From contig CBDFNO010000013.1 in NCBI GenBank assembly GCA_965250265.1, positions 310,001 through 374,000 on the forward strand: a stretch of 64,000 nucleotides of DNA, in the 5' to 3' direction. Position numbers and translations under genes: made by a program. Below are positions 33,726 to 43,242 of this stretch, piece by piece (positions within the stretch are counted from its first letter, which is position 1; each line of letters starts with the position of its first letter). The stretch is from PRS1 sp965250265. Its GTDB lineage: Bacteria; Bacteroidota; Bacteroidia; Flavobacteriales; Flavobacteriaceae. The notes under the pieces were generated by a model that saw only the letters and a program-made list of their open reading frames with translations, was not told the DNA's origin and did not search any database.

Positions 33726-34907
33726 TTATGAATTTACTTGTTGAAATATTTTACCTTGATTACCATAGATTTTAATAAAACCTTTGGCATCATCTGCTGT
33801 CCAACCTTTATTTATTTCACCATAACTTCCAAACTTGGCATTCATTAAATCGTGCTTGGAAGTAATCCCATCTAATGTAAAATGGTAAGGTTTTAACGAT
33901 ACAACTACATCTCCTGAAACTTGTTTTTGACTACTTTCTAAAAAAGCTTCCATATCTCTCATAACTGGATCTAAATACAAGCCCTCATGTAAATGAGTTC
34001 CGTACCAATTTGCTAAATAATCTTTATGTTGTAATTGCCATTTAGTGAGCGTGTGTTTTTCTAATAAATGATGCGCCTTTATAATGATCGTTGCTGCTGC
34101 TGCTTCAAAGCCAACCCGTCCTTTAATACCAATAATGGTATCTCCAACATGAATATCTCTGCCAATGGCATAAGAAGAAGCCAAATCATTCAAGACTTCG
34201 ATATTTGTTTCCGGACTGTTCTCTTCTCCGTTTACAGCAACTAATTCACCTTTATTAAATTTTAATGTTACTTTTTCTTGCCCTTCCTTTTGTAATTGCG
34301 ATGGATATGCACTTTCTGGTAATGGTTTTTCAGAAGTGAGTGTTTCTTCACCACCAACACTGGTTCCCCAAAGCCCTTTGTTGATGGAATATTTGGCTTT
34401 TTTCCAAGACATATCGACGTCATTTTCAACCAAATAATCTATCTCTTCTTGTCTTGATAATGTATTATCTCTTATAGGTGTAATGATTTCAATTTCTGGA
34501 GCTAATGTTTGAAAAATCAAATCGAATCTTACCTGGTCGTTTCCTGCTCCTGTGCTGCCATGTGCAATATATTTAGCATCTATACTTTTTGCATATTCAA
34601 TAATCTCAATAGCTTGAATAATTCGTTCGGCACTTACAGATAAAGGATACGTATTGTTCTTAAGCACATTCCCATAAATAAGATACTTCACCACCTTTTC
34701 ATAGTAAGTCGCAATCGCATCAATATTTATATACGTTTTCACACCCGTTTTATAGGCTTTATCTTCAATAGACTGAATTTCGTCTTGTGTAAATCCACCT
34801 GTATTGACACTTACGGCGTGTACTTCGAACCCCTCATCTTTAGATAGGTGTACTGCGCAATACGATGTGTCTAATCCTCCACTATATGCTAATACTAACT
34901 TTTTCAT
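33726..34907 (-). CDS. argG: Argininosuccinate synthase
   Basis: This is a 393-residue ArgG with the PP-loop KKLVLAYSGGLDTSYCAVHL, IAHGSTGAGNDQVRF, and C-terminal sequences for citrulline and aspartate binding. It condenses citrulline and aspartate with ATP. The start overlaps the end of the GNAT gene by four bases, which ties that unknown gene firmly to arginine synthesis. Confidence 0.95.
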   Translation of the reverse strand: MKKLVLAYSGGLDTSYCAVHLSKDEGFEVHAVSVNTGGFTQDEIQSIEDKAYKTGVKTYINIDAIATYYEKVVKYLIYGNVLKNNTYPLSVSAERIIQAIEIIEYAKSIDAKYIAHGSTGAGNDQVRFDLIFQTLAPEIEIITPIRDNTLSRQEEIDYLVENDVDMSWKKAKYSINKGLWGTSVGGEETLTSEKPLPESAYPSQLQKEGQEKVTLKFNKGELVAVNGEENSPETNIEVLNDLASSYAIGRDIHVGDTIIGIKGRVGFEAAAATIIIKAHHLLEKHTLTKWQLQHKDYLANWYGTHLHEGLYLDPVMRDMEAFLESSQKQVSGDVVVSLKPYHFTLDGITSKHDLMNAKFGSYGEINKGWTADDAKGFIKIYGNQGKIFQQVNS

Positions 34908-35521
34908 TTTTTATTATTTTTTAAGTATAAAGTTTCTTTGATATGTTTCAATCTTTTAAAAACCTTCTCTTTTATTTTTTTATTATTTTTTAAACCTTTT
35001 GAATTTGGATCGAATAACATTCCTGTACATAGGCACATACTTTGTTCTGTTCTCTGAAGGACATCGTAATTTTTACAAGTCTGACACCCTTTCCAAAACG
35101 ATTGGTCATTAGTTAATTCTGAAAACGTTACAGGTTTATAACCCAAATCGCTATTTAATTTCATTACTGCCAAGCCTGTAGTAATACTAAATACTTTTGC
35201 AATAGGAAATTTTGTTCTGGAATGTTCAAAAACAACTTTCTTTATTTTTTTTGCCAGTCCTTGATCTCTATAATCTGGATAAACAATTAAGCCAGAATTA
35301 GCCACAAATTTTCCATGATCCCATTTTTCGATATAACAAAAACCAGCAAATTTATTTCCATCTAAAGCAATTACAGCATTGCCATTTTCCATTTTGGTAA
35401 TTATGTATTCTGGTTTACGTTTTGCAATACCTGTCCCTCTAACTTGAGCAGCTTCAGATATAGTTTCACAAATAATATCTGCGTAAATACTATGTGATTT
35501 ATCAGCAATAACAATTTTCAT
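34904..35521 (-). CDS. GNAT acetyltransferase, candidate N-acylglutamate synthase
   Basis: This 205-residue protein has a GNAT core: VIALDGNKFAGFCYIE, ANSGLIVYPDYRDQGLAKKIKKVVF (the acyl-CoA pyrophosphate loop, RDQGLA), and VFSITTGLAVMKLNSDLGYKPV. The C-terminal tail adds CQTCKNYDV and CLCTGMLFDP, a cysteine cluster that could bind zinc. It is the first gene of an operon holding every arginine step except the first acylation of glutamate; no ArgA or ArgJ is present. It is therefore the best candidate for N-acetyl- or N-succinylglutamate synthase. Genetic work in Bacteroides thetaiotaomicron, as I recall, pointed to a GNAT gene for this step. Confidence 0.8.
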   Translation of the reverse strand: MKIVIADKSHSIYADIICETISEAAQVRGTGIAKRKPEYIITKMENGNAVIALDGNKFAGFCYIEKWDHGKFVANSGLIVYPDYRDQGLAKKIKKVVFEHSRTKFPIAKVFSITTGLAVMKLNSDLGYKPVTFSELTNDQSFWKGCQTCKNYDVLQRTEQSMCLCTGMLFDPNSKGLKNNKKIKEKVFKRLKHIKETLYLKNNKK

Positions 35522-35564
35522 TGTTTTGATTTTTAATTAAACTATTTTTAAATATTATAATTTG

Positions 35565-35653
35565 ATAACAGAACTGGACTCACCTAAAGTTCTAAAACAT
35601 AAAATACCCTTACGGGCGACGCGGAGAAAAACGGCGTACAGAAACTCTGTTAT
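35565..35653 (-). promoter_or_regulatory. Mutually exclusive pairings in the arginine leader
   Basis: On the minus strand ATAACAGA (35653-35646, inside leader peptide 2) is exactly complementary to TCTGTTAT (35572-35565). The latter overlaps AGTTCT (35575-35570), which can pair instead with AGAACT (35593-35588). ACAGA in the first element can also close with TCTGT three bases later. Competing helices of this kind are expected in an attenuator or translation switch, but no T-run follows the downstream hairpin. Confidence 0.5.
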
Positions 35654-35705
35654 TTTGAGAAATAACTAAATTTTGAAAGCTTGATTTTAAAATGAATTTG
35701 TACAT
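35610..35705 (-). CDS. Arginine-rich leader peptide 2 of the arginine operon
   Basis: This is a 31-codon frame from ATG at 35705 to TAA at 35610, ending VSVRRFSPRRP. Five arginines fall in the last 12 codons (positions 20, 24, 25, 29, 30), four as CGC/CGT codons, giving a GC-rich patch in a very AT-rich gap. It ends 88 bases before the first arg gene. The position suits a leader peptide that senses Arg-tRNA. The N-terminal 19 residues carry no arginine, so the functional part is the tail. No strong terminator follows. Confidence 0.65.
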   Translation of the reverse strand: MYKFILKSSFQNLVISQNNRVSVRRFSPRRP

Positions 35706-35753
35706 GATGAAAAAATAAAATTACGTAATTAATGATGATGCTAAATAGAAGAA

Positions 35754-35822
35754 TTAGCGACGGCGATTGCACAAGCGCAAACTGGGAATTGAAATACGTA
35801 TTTTATTTCTTGTTGAAATCAT
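35754..35822 (-). CDS. Arginine-rich leader peptide 1 of the arginine operon
   Basis: This is a 22-codon frame from ATG at 35822 to TAA at 35754. It begins MISTRNKIRISI and ends LRLCNRRR; six of 22 residues are Arg (5, 9, 16, 20, 21, 22) and the last three codons are CGC CGT CGC. A consensus -7 box (TAGGTTTG, 35834-35827) lies so close that the transcript may start at or beside the ATG, a leaderless arrangement. It lies 48 bases upstream of leader peptide 2. A weak AT palindrome followed by a T-rich stretch lies between them. Confidence 0.7.
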   Translation of the reverse strand: MISTRNKIRISIPSLRLCNRRR

Positions 35823-35826
35823 AAGG

Positions 35827-35834
35827 CAAACCTA
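35827..35834 (-). promoter_or_regulatory. -7 promoter box before the arginine leaders
   Basis: TAGGTTTG on the minus strand matches TAnnTTTG exactly, four bases before the ATG of leader peptide 1. A good -33 element at the usual distance is not evident. Confidence 0.45.
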
Positions 35835-35956
35835 CAATTTATTTTTAATAACATGCACACAATCAGTGCTTTTTTAAGAAAATTATGAATATCGATAAAT
35901 AGATACTGTTTTATTATAAATAATTCAATTTAAATTGATATATCCAAATGTTGATA

Positions 35957-37555
35957 CTATAAAATATAATCTGTACTAATAAAATTGGATGTTTTTTTAT
36001 CTAACAATTCATTTAAAATAGCATTGTTGTAATCGTTATCTTTTGAAGCCACAAAAGTTCTAATTGAAAACGAACGTAATGCATCATGGACGCTCAAAGT
36101 GCTAAATGCCGAATCTTTTCGTCCTGTGAATGGATACACATCTGGACCACGTTGACAAGAACTATTTAAATTTACACGACAAACCAAATTCACAAGCGTA
36201 TCAATTAATGGTGAAAGCGTTTTTACGTCCTTTCCAAACACACTCACTTGTTGTCCATAATTAGTATCTGCCATATCATTTAAAGGTTGTTGAATATCAC
36301 TAAAAGAAATAATAGGAACTACTGGACCAAACTGTTCTTCTTTATAAACTCGCATATCTTTAGTTACAGGATATAATACTGCAGGAAAAATAAAATTATC
36401 GGTTATTTCTCCACCTTTTGGATTTAATGTTTTAGCCCCTTTTTCTAATGCATCATCAATCAGTTCTTGAATATATGCAGGCTTTCCAGATTCTGGAAGT
36501 GGAGTTAATATTGCTCCAGATTCCCAAGGGTTACCAAATTTAAGTGCATCGACTCTAGCAGAAAAACGCGTATTGAACTCTTCTACTATATCTTCATGAA
36601 CATATAATACTTTTAAAGCCGTACAGCGTTGCCCATTAAAAGATAATGTTCCTGCTATACATTCATTGATCGTGACATCTAAATCTGCATCAGGTAATAC
36701 AATGGCTGGATTTTTAGCTTCTAATCCTAATACTAAACGTAGCCTATTCTTTTTTGGATGGTTATTTTGAAGTGCATTTGCAGATGTACTATTCCCTATT
36801 AATGCTAAAGCATCTATTTTACCCGATTGCATTATTGGAGTTGCCAGAACTCTACCTCTACCATAAACAATATTTACAACCCCTTTAGGAAAACTACTTT
36901 GAAAGGCTTCTAACAACGGTGAAATTAGCAATACACCTAGTTTAGCAGGTTTGAAAATAGTTGTATTCCCCATCAGTAATGCAGGAATGAGCAAACAAAA
37001 CGTTTCATTCAATGGGTAATTATAAGGTCCTAAACACAATACAACACCAAGAGGTCCACGACGAATATGAGCATAAACACCGCTATTCTTTTCAAATTTA
37101 GCAGAGTCTCTATCAATTTGTTTGTAAGCTTCAATAGTGTCATAAATGTAATCGACTGTTCTATCAAACTCCTTTTCAGAATCAGATAGGTTTTTACCTA
37201 TTTCCCACATAAGGAGTTTAACTACTTCCTCGCGTTTCGTTTTCATCTGATCAACAAACCTTTCCATGCAAGTAATTCTATCGATCACTTTCATGGTTGG
37301 CCATAAACCTTGGCCTTTATCATAAGCTGAACAGGCAGACTCTAATGCCTCTAAAGCTTCTGCTTCTCCTAAATTAGGAACTGTTCCTAACAAAGTTGGT
37401 TGGTATGCTTCGGTAGAAGAAATTGTAGAATACACTTCAGTAGTATCACCTTTCCATGATTTTAATTCTCCATTAACCAAATAGGTGCTTTGAGTTTCTT
37501 GTGATGTGATTTTATATTTTTGTGGTATTTGTAATTCTTCTGTTGCTATACTCAT
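35957..37555 (-). CDS. gapN: NADP-dependent non-phosphorylating glyceraldehyde-3-phosphate dehydrogenase
   Basis: This is a 532-residue aldehyde dehydrogenase: LGPYNYPLNETFCLLIPALLMGNT, LGLEAKNPAIVLPDADLD (general-base Glu), and the catalytic Cys in SFNGQRCTALKVLYVHE. The NGQRCTA surroundings and overall layout are those of GapN, which oxidises glyceraldehyde-3-phosphate to 3-phosphoglycerate and yields NADPH. It follows ilvC by 24 bases and is probably the last gene of the ilv unit; NADPH supply for KARI and glutamate synthase is a plausible reason, but that is inference. Confidence 0.85.
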   Translation of the reverse strand: MSIATEELQIPQKYKITSQETQSTYLVNGELKSWKGDTTEVYSTISSTEAYQPTLLGTVPNLGEAEALEALESACSAYDKGQGLWPTMKVIDRITCMERFVDQMKTKREEVVKLLMWEIGKNLSDSEKEFDRTVDYIYDTIEAYKQIDRDSAKFEKNSGVYAHIRRGPLGVVLCLGPYNYPLNETFCLLIPALLMGNTTIFKPAKLGVLLISPLLEAFQSSFPKGVVNIVYGRGRVLATPIMQSGKIDALALIGNSTSANALQNNHPKKNRLRLVLGLEAKNPAIVLPDADLDVTINECIAGTLSFNGQRCTALKVLYVHEDIVEEFNTRFSARVDALKFGNPWESGAILTPLPESGKPAYIQELIDDALEKGAKTLNPKGGEITDNFIFPAVLYPVTKDMRVYKEEQFGPVVPIISFSDIQQPLNDMADTNYGQQVSVFGKDVKTLSPLIDTLVNLVCRVNLNSSCQRGPDVYPFTGRKDSAFSTLSVHDALRSFSIRTFVASKDNDYNNAILNELLDKKTSNFISTDYIL

Positions 37556-37579
37556 GATTCTATTATTATTGAATATTAA

Positions 37580-39079
37580 TTAAGCTATAACTGTGTGTTC
37601 TTCTACTTCTGTTTTTATCACTTTCATAGCTGTCATTGCAGCCCGTAAATCTTTCCCAATACTTTCAATTGGATGTTGTCTAATAACTTCATTTACTTTA
37701 ATGAGTTCTACATTGTCAACTGCATTTGAAGATGAAAATGGTTTTCCAATAACATCAGTTTTTACAGTTTTTATAAAATCCACTAATAACGGTTTACATG
37801 CATGATCGAATAAGTAGCAACCATATTCGGCAGTATCAGAAATAATTCGATTCATTTCAAACAATTTCTTTCTTGCTACAGTATTTGCAATTAATGGTAA
37901 TTCGTGAAGTGACTCATAATAAGCCGACTCTTCAATAATACCAGAAGCTACCATAGTTTCAAAAGCCAATTCGACTCCTGCTCTTACAAAGGCGATCATT
38001 AATACACCGTTATCAAAATATTCTTGTTCAGAAATATGGTCTGAAGTTGCAGTCGTTTTTTCAAAAGCAGTTTCTCCTGTTGCTGTGCGCCATTGTAACA
38101 GATTAACATCATCATTAGCCCAATCTTCCATCATAGTTTGAGAAAAATGTCCAGACATGATATCGTCCATGTGCTTTTCAAACAATGGTTTCATGATTAC
38201 TTTCAACTCTTCAGATAATTCAAAAGCTTTAATTTTTGCTGGATTAGATAATCTATCCATCATGTTAGTTATGCCACCATGTTTTAAAGCTTCTGTAATA
38301 GTTTCCCATCCATATTGAATCAATTTTGATGCATAATTTGCATCTATACCTTCTTCAATCATTTTATCAAAAGATAAAATTGAAGCTGTTTGCAAAACGC
38401 CACATAAAATGGTTTGTTCACCCATTAAATCACTTTTCACTTCAGCCACAAACGAAGATTCCAAAACTCCTGCACGATGTCCTCCAGTCGCTGCTGCATA
38501 CGCTTTAGCTTGTGCCCAACCTTTGCCTTCTGGATCATTCTCAGGATGAACAGCCGTTAAAGTTGGCACACCAAAACCACGTAAATATTCTTCTCTTACT
38601 TCGGTTCCTGGGCACTTTGGAGCCACCATAATTACCGTAAGATCTTCTCTAACTTGCATACCTTCTTCAACAATGTTAAATCCGTGAGAGTAAGACAAAG
38701 TAGCACCTTGTTTCATCATAGGCATTATAGTATTCACGACATTTGAGTGTTGCTTATCTGGTGTTAAATTCAAAACCAAATCTGCAGTTGGAATTAACTC
38801 TTCGTAAGACCCGACATTAAAATTATTAGAAGTCGCATTTTTATAGGATTGACGTTCTTCTTTAATAGCTTGTTCACGCAACGCATAAGAAATATTTAGT
38901 CCAGAATCTCTCATGTTTAAACCTTGATTTAGACCTTGTGCTCCACAACCAATAATTACAATTTTTTTGCCTTTTAAGGCTGATACACCATCTTCAAATT
39001 CTGAAGATTCCATAAATCGGCACTTTGCCAGTTGATCTAATTTTTGTCCTAACGAAAGTGTATTAAAATAATTTGCCAT
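37580..39079 (-). CDS. ilvC: Ketol-acid reductoisomerase, class II
   Basis: This 499-residue protein has the length of the long, class II (E. coli-like) KARI with a doubled C-terminal knotted domain. VIIGCGAQGLNQGLNMRDSGLNISYALR is the NADPH-binding region with Arg after the second strand. PKCPGTEVREEY and SDLMGEQTILCG hold magnesium and substrate ligands. It converts acetolactate and acetohydroxybutyrate in valine, isoleucine and leucine synthesis. It lies 11 bases after ilvN. Confidence 0.96.
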   Translation of the reverse strand: MANYFNTLSLGQKLDQLAKCRFMESSEFEDGVSALKGKKIVIIGCGAQGLNQGLNMRDSGLNISYALREQAIKEERQSYKNATSNNFNVGSYEELIPTADLVLNLTPDKQHSNVVNTIMPMMKQGATLSYSHGFNIVEEGMQVREDLTVIMVAPKCPGTEVREEYLRGFGVPTLTAVHPENDPEGKGWAQAKAYAAATGGHRAGVLESSFVAEVKSDLMGEQTILCGVLQTASILSFDKMIEEGIDANYASKLIQYGWETITEALKHGGITNMMDRLSNPAKIKAFELSEELKVIMKPLFEKHMDDIMSGHFSQTMMEDWANDDVNLLQWRTATGETAFEKTTATSDHISEQEYFDNGVLMIAFVRAGVELAFETMVASGIIEESAYYESLHELPLIANTVARKKLFEMNRIISDTAEYGCYLFDHACKPLLVDFIKTVKTDVIGKPFSSSNAVDNVELIKVNEVIRQHPIESIGKDLRAAMTAMKVIKTEVEEHTVIA

Positions 39080-39090
39080 TTTTTATATTA

Positions 39091-39621
39091 TTAATTATTA
39101 AATGCCTCTAGCATTTCAGTTATTTTCATTTTATCTTTTGTAACGGCTATTCTTCCTGAACGTACGAATTGCATAATTCCGAAAGTACTTAACTCTTTAT
39201 GTAACTCATCTACTTCATTTCTTCTACCTGATTTTTCGAGCACAAAAAATTCTTTGTTTACAGTTACAATCTTTGCGTTACTTTCTTTAATTATATTTTG
39301 AATTTGAGGTTCTTCAAATAATAAATCCGATTTTATTTTAAACAAACACGATTGTTGGTATATAGTTTCTTCGTCTGTATGGAAGTACGCTTTTATAACC
39401 TCAACCTGTTTATCAATTTGCCCAATAAGTTTCTTGACCCTAGTTTCGGTTATATCCACAACTATAGTAAATCGTGAGACACCTTCAATCTCGGAAACTG
39501 AAATGCTCAAACTCTCAATATTAATATGTCGTCGTTGAAAAATTGCAGAAATACGATTCAATAATCCAATATTGTTTTCGGTATAAATTGATATAGTATA
39601 TGATTTTATGTTGTTTTCCAT
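39091..39621 (-). CDS. ilvN: Acetolactate synthase small (regulatory) subunit
   Basis: This is a 176-residue IlvN/IlvH-type subunit with an N-terminal ACT domain (YTISIYTENNIGLLNRISAIFQRRHINIESLS, residues about 6-37) and the usual C-terminal domain (about 80-170). It binds valine and confers feedback on the catalytic subunit encoded 29 bases upstream. Confidence 0.94.
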   Translation of the reverse strand: MENNIKSYTISIYTENNIGLLNRISAIFQRRHINIESLSISVSEIEGVSRFTIVVDITETRVKKLIGQIDKQVEVIKAYFHTDEETIYQQSCLFKIKSDLLFEEPQIQNIIKESNAKIVTVNKEFFVLEKSGRRNEVDELHKELSTFGIMQFVRSGRIAVTKDKMKITEMLEAFNN

Positions 39622-39650
39622 TTAGTTGATTTTAAATGTCCATAATAGGC

Positions 39651-41388
39651 TTAACTTAATCTTACATCTGAAACCGAAGCTCCAGATGGAATCATTGGGA
39701 ATACATTACCTTCCTTTTCTACGCAAACTTCGAGAAAATAGGCATCTTTACAATCCATCATTTCTTTAACGGCACCAGTCAATTCTTCACGTTTAGTAAC
39801 TCGTTTTGCATCAATATGATATCCTTTAGCAATAGTTACAAAATCTGGATTTGTCATTTCGGTAGAGGCGTAACGTTTATCGAAAAACAGTTGTTGCCAT
39901 TGTCTCACCATTCCTAAAAATTCATTGTTCAATACCACTATTTTTACAGGCACTTTGGTTTGAAAAATAGTTCCTAATTCCTGTATAGTCATTTGATAAC
40001 CACCATCTCCAATAATAGCAACCACATCACGCTCTGGAGCTGCCATTTTCGCACCTATTGCAGCAGGAAGAGCAAAGCCCATTGTACCTAATCCTCCAGA
40101 TGTAATATTGCTTTTTGTTTGATTGAATTCGGCATAACGACAGGCAATCATTTGGTGTTGACCCACATCTGAAACTATTGCAGCTTCTCCTTTGCTTTGC
40201 ATATTTATCTCATTCAAAACTTCGCCCATTGTCAATTCTTTTTTTGTAGGATGAAGGTCATTTCTTATTACTTTTTCAAATTCAATAGCATATAAATCTT
40301 TAAATTCCTGAAGCCATTCTTTATGTGAGTTTTCATTAAGTAAAGGCAATAATTGAGCTAAACTTGCTTTGGCATCACCTAAAACTGCAACATCTGTTTT
40401 TACATTTTTATCAATTTCTGCTGGATCGATTTCAAAGTGAATAATCTTTGCTTGCTTTGCATAAGTCTTTAAATCTCCTGTTACTCGGTCGTCAAAACGC
40501 ATTCCGATAGCTATCAATACGTCGCATTGGTTCGTTAATTTATTTGGCGCATAATTACCATGCATACCAACCATACCAATATTTAAAGGGTGTGATGTAG
40601 GTATTGCCGATGCTCCTAAAATAGTCCATGCTGAAGGAATTCCAGCTTTTTCAATCACAGCTTTTAGTTGTGTTTCGGCTTCTCCAAGAATAATACCTTG
40701 ACCCCAAACTATCATTGGTTTTTTAGCATTATTGATTAAATTTGCTGCTGCTTTCAACAGATGCTTTTTCTGTTTTCGGAACTGGATTGTAACTCCGTAT
40801 TCCTGTACATTTTTTATAATGAAAATCGAATTCTTCAAATTGGGCATCTTTGGTAATATCTATTAATACTGGTCCTGGACGACCACTTTTTGCAATATAA
40901 AATGCTTTTGCCATCACTTCAGGGATTTCTGATGCTTTTGTTATTTGATGATTCCATTTTGTTACTGGTGTAGAAATCCCAACAATATCAGTTTCTTGAA
41001 AGGCATCACTACCCAAAAGGTGTGAGGCTACTTGTCCGGTTATACAAACCATTGGGGTAGAATCTATTTGAGCATCTGCTATTCCTGTTACTAAATTTGT
41101 AGCACCTGGTCCAGATGTTGCCATTGCAACGCCAACCTTTCCTGAAATACGAGCATAGCCTTGAGCTGCGTGAGTTGCACCTTGTTCGTGTCGTGTTAGG
41201 ACATGATGGATTTTATCTTGGTATTTATATAACTCATCATAGACGGGCATGATTGCTCCTCCTGGATAACCATAAAGTATATCAACGCCTTCTGCCAGTA
41301 AACATTTAACAACAGCTTCACTTCCAGAAATACGTTCTGTAGTTTTGGTCAATGTTTTTTGTTTTTCTATTGTTTGTGTTTCTTTCAT
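39651..41388 (-). pseudogene. ilvB: Acetolactate synthase large subunit, frameshifted
   Basis: Two overlapping frames (40729-41388 and 39651-40847) encode the two halves of one thiamin-diphosphate enzyme of about 578 residues. The first half has GYPGGAIMPVYDEL, the catalytic Glu in RHEQGATHAAQGYAR, and SGPGATNLVTGIADA. The second has the central FAD-like domain and the ThDP/Mg motif IGDGGYQMTIQELGTI. The break is at five A (40765-40769): with four A, PVPKTEKHLLKAAANLINNAKKP reads straight through. The enzyme catalyses the first common step of branched-chain synthesis. Since ilvN, ilvC and ilvD are intact, a sequencing error is more likely than loss. Confidence 0.9.
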
Positions 41389-41399
41389 AAAGAAAAAAA

Positions 41400-43076
41400 T
41401 TAAAATTCATCTGTTACGCAACCCTTAGATGCGGACGAGACTGTTTTTGCATATTTATAAAGGACACCTCTTTTAAACTTAAGTTTAGGTGCTTTCCAAT
41501 GTTGTCTTCTTTGTTGTAATTCATCTTCAGAAACTTCTAGCAAAATTGAATTTGTTTCCGCATCAATTGTTATGATATCTCCATCTTGTACAAATGCAAT
41601 TGTTCCACCTTCTTGTGCTTCAGGTGTAATGTGACCAACCACAAAACCATGTGTCCCTCCAGAAAAACGACCATCTGTAATTAGCGCGACATCTTTACCA
41701 AGTCCAGCTCCGATTATTGCTGCTGTTGGTTTTAGCATTTCTGGCATTCCTGGACCTCCTTTTGGACCTTCGTATCGAATCACAATAACGTCGCCTTTTT
41801 CTACTTTTCCTTCACGAATACCATCGTTAGCATCATATTCTCCTTCAAATACTTTTGCTTTTCCACGAAAGGATAATCCTTCTTTTCCTGTGATTTTTGC
41901 CACAGAACCTTCTTCGGCTAAATTGCCATAGAGCATTCTTAAATGACCAGAAATTTTTATTGGTTTTTCAATGGGTTTTATCACATCTTGACCTTCAGTT
42001 AAATCATCAACATCTAATAAATTTTCAGCTAATGTATTACCTGTAACAGTTAAGCAATCGCCATGTAACAATTCTTTTTTTAGTAAATATTTTAATACGG
42101 CTGGAATACCTCCAACTTCGTGAACATCTTCCATAAGATATTTTCCGCTTGGTTTTAAATCAGCCAGGAATGGAGTGCAATCACTTATTTTCTGAAAATC
42201 TTTTAAAGTGAAATCTATTTGTGCTGCTCTAGCAATCGCTAAAAAATGAAGTACTGCATTAGTTGAACCTCCTAAAATTGTTACCAAACGAATGGCGTTT
42301 TCCAATGATTTTCTAGTTATAATATCGGATGGTTTAATATCTTTTTCAAGCAAATTTCTCATTGCTTCACCTGCTTTAATCGACTCTTGTTTTTTAGCAT
42401 CACTCAATGCTGGATTTGAAGAATTGTATGGCAACGTCATTCCTAAAGCTTCAATTGCTGAAGCCATTGTATTTGCAGTATACATTCCTCCACAAGCTCC
42501 TGCTCCAGGACAGGCTTTCTCCACAATATTTTGATATTCGGTTTCGGTCATTGTACCTGCTACTTTACTTCCCCAAGCTTCAAAAGCTGAAACGACATCG
42601 AGTTTCTTTCCGTTGTGGCAACCCGATTCTATAGTTCCGCCATAAACCAATATTGAAGGTCTGTTTAAACGAATCATGGCCATTAAGGCTCCAGGCATAT
42701 TTTTATCGCAGCCAACAACTGTAATTAAACCATCATAACTCATAGCCTGTACTACAGTTTCCATCGAATCAGCGATAATATCACGTGATGGCAAAGAATA
42801 ACGCATTCCTGGTGTTCCCATAGAAATACCATCGCTTACACCAATAGTGTTAAAAATAAGTCCTATTACATCTGCTTGTTGTGTGCCTTGCTTTACGAGT
42901 TTTGCCAAATCGTTAAGATGCATATTGCAAGGGTTTCCTTCATAACCTGTACTTGCAATTCCGACCATGGGTTTATAGAAATCTTTGTTGGTTAAACCAA
43001 TTGCATGTAACATGGCTTGTGCAGCTGGTTGCGTTGGATCTTGAGTAACAGTTTTACTGTGTTTATTCAGTTTCAT
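41400..43076 (-). CDS. ilvD: Dihydroxy-acid dehydratase
   Basis: This is a 558-residue IlvD/Edd-family dehydratase with cysteines for the iron-sulfur cluster in VGCDKNMPGALMAM and ACPGAGACGGMYTANTM, plus GRFSGGTHGFVVGHI near the C-terminus. It makes the 2-keto acid precursors of valine and isoleucine. It is the first structural gene of the ilv unit, 229 bases after the leader-peptide stop and 307 bases after gltD; the leader carries an Ile/Val-rich peptide and a terminator. Confidence 0.95.
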   Translation of the reverse strand: MKLNKHSKTVTQDPTQPAAQAMLHAIGLTNKDFYKPMVGIASTGYEGNPCNMHLNDLAKLVKQGTQQADVIGLIFNTIGVSDGISMGTPGMRYSLPSRDIIADSMETVVQAMSYDGLITVVGCDKNMPGALMAMIRLNRPSILVYGGTIESGCHNGKKLDVVSAFEAWGSKVAGTMTETEYQNIVEKACPGAGACGGMYTANTMASAIEALGMTLPYNSSNPALSDAKKQESIKAGEAMRNLLEKDIKPSDIITRKSLENAIRLVTILGGSTNAVLHFLAIARAAQIDFTLKDFQKISDCTPFLADLKPSGKYLMEDVHEVGGIPAVLKYLLKKELLHGDCLTVTGNTLAENLLDVDDLTEGQDVIKPIEKPIKISGHLRMLYGNLAEEGSVAKITGKEGLSFRGKAKVFEGEYDANDGIREGKVEKGDVIVIRYEGPKGGPGMPEMLKPTAAIIGAGLGKDVALITDGRFSGGTHGFVVGHITPEAQEGGTIAFVQDGDIITIDAETNSILLEVSEDELQQRRQHWKAPKLKFKRGVLYKYAKTVSSASKGCVTDEF

Positions 43077-43242
43077 TAATTATATCGTTCTTTATAAGTT
43101 CGAAATTAGATTTTTAGGTTTTTTTCTTGTTTTTATATTATTATTTAAGTTTAAATTCATTCATAACGTTATTATATTAAACTTCTGATTATCAATTTTT
43201 TATGCCTTTATTTATATGACGTTCATATGTTAAAATTTTTCA

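Noticed and set aside
35700..35735. AATTACGTAATT followed by TTTTATTTTTT as a terminator between the two arginine leaders
   Set aside because: The palindrome has no loop and only AT-rich pairs, so the folded stem would be marginal. It is mentioned with the leaders but not claimed as a terminator.
35881..35945. Palindrome TCAATTTAAATTGA behind gapN as a terminator
   Set aside because: It is all A/T, with no loop and no T-run long enough; too weak to claim.
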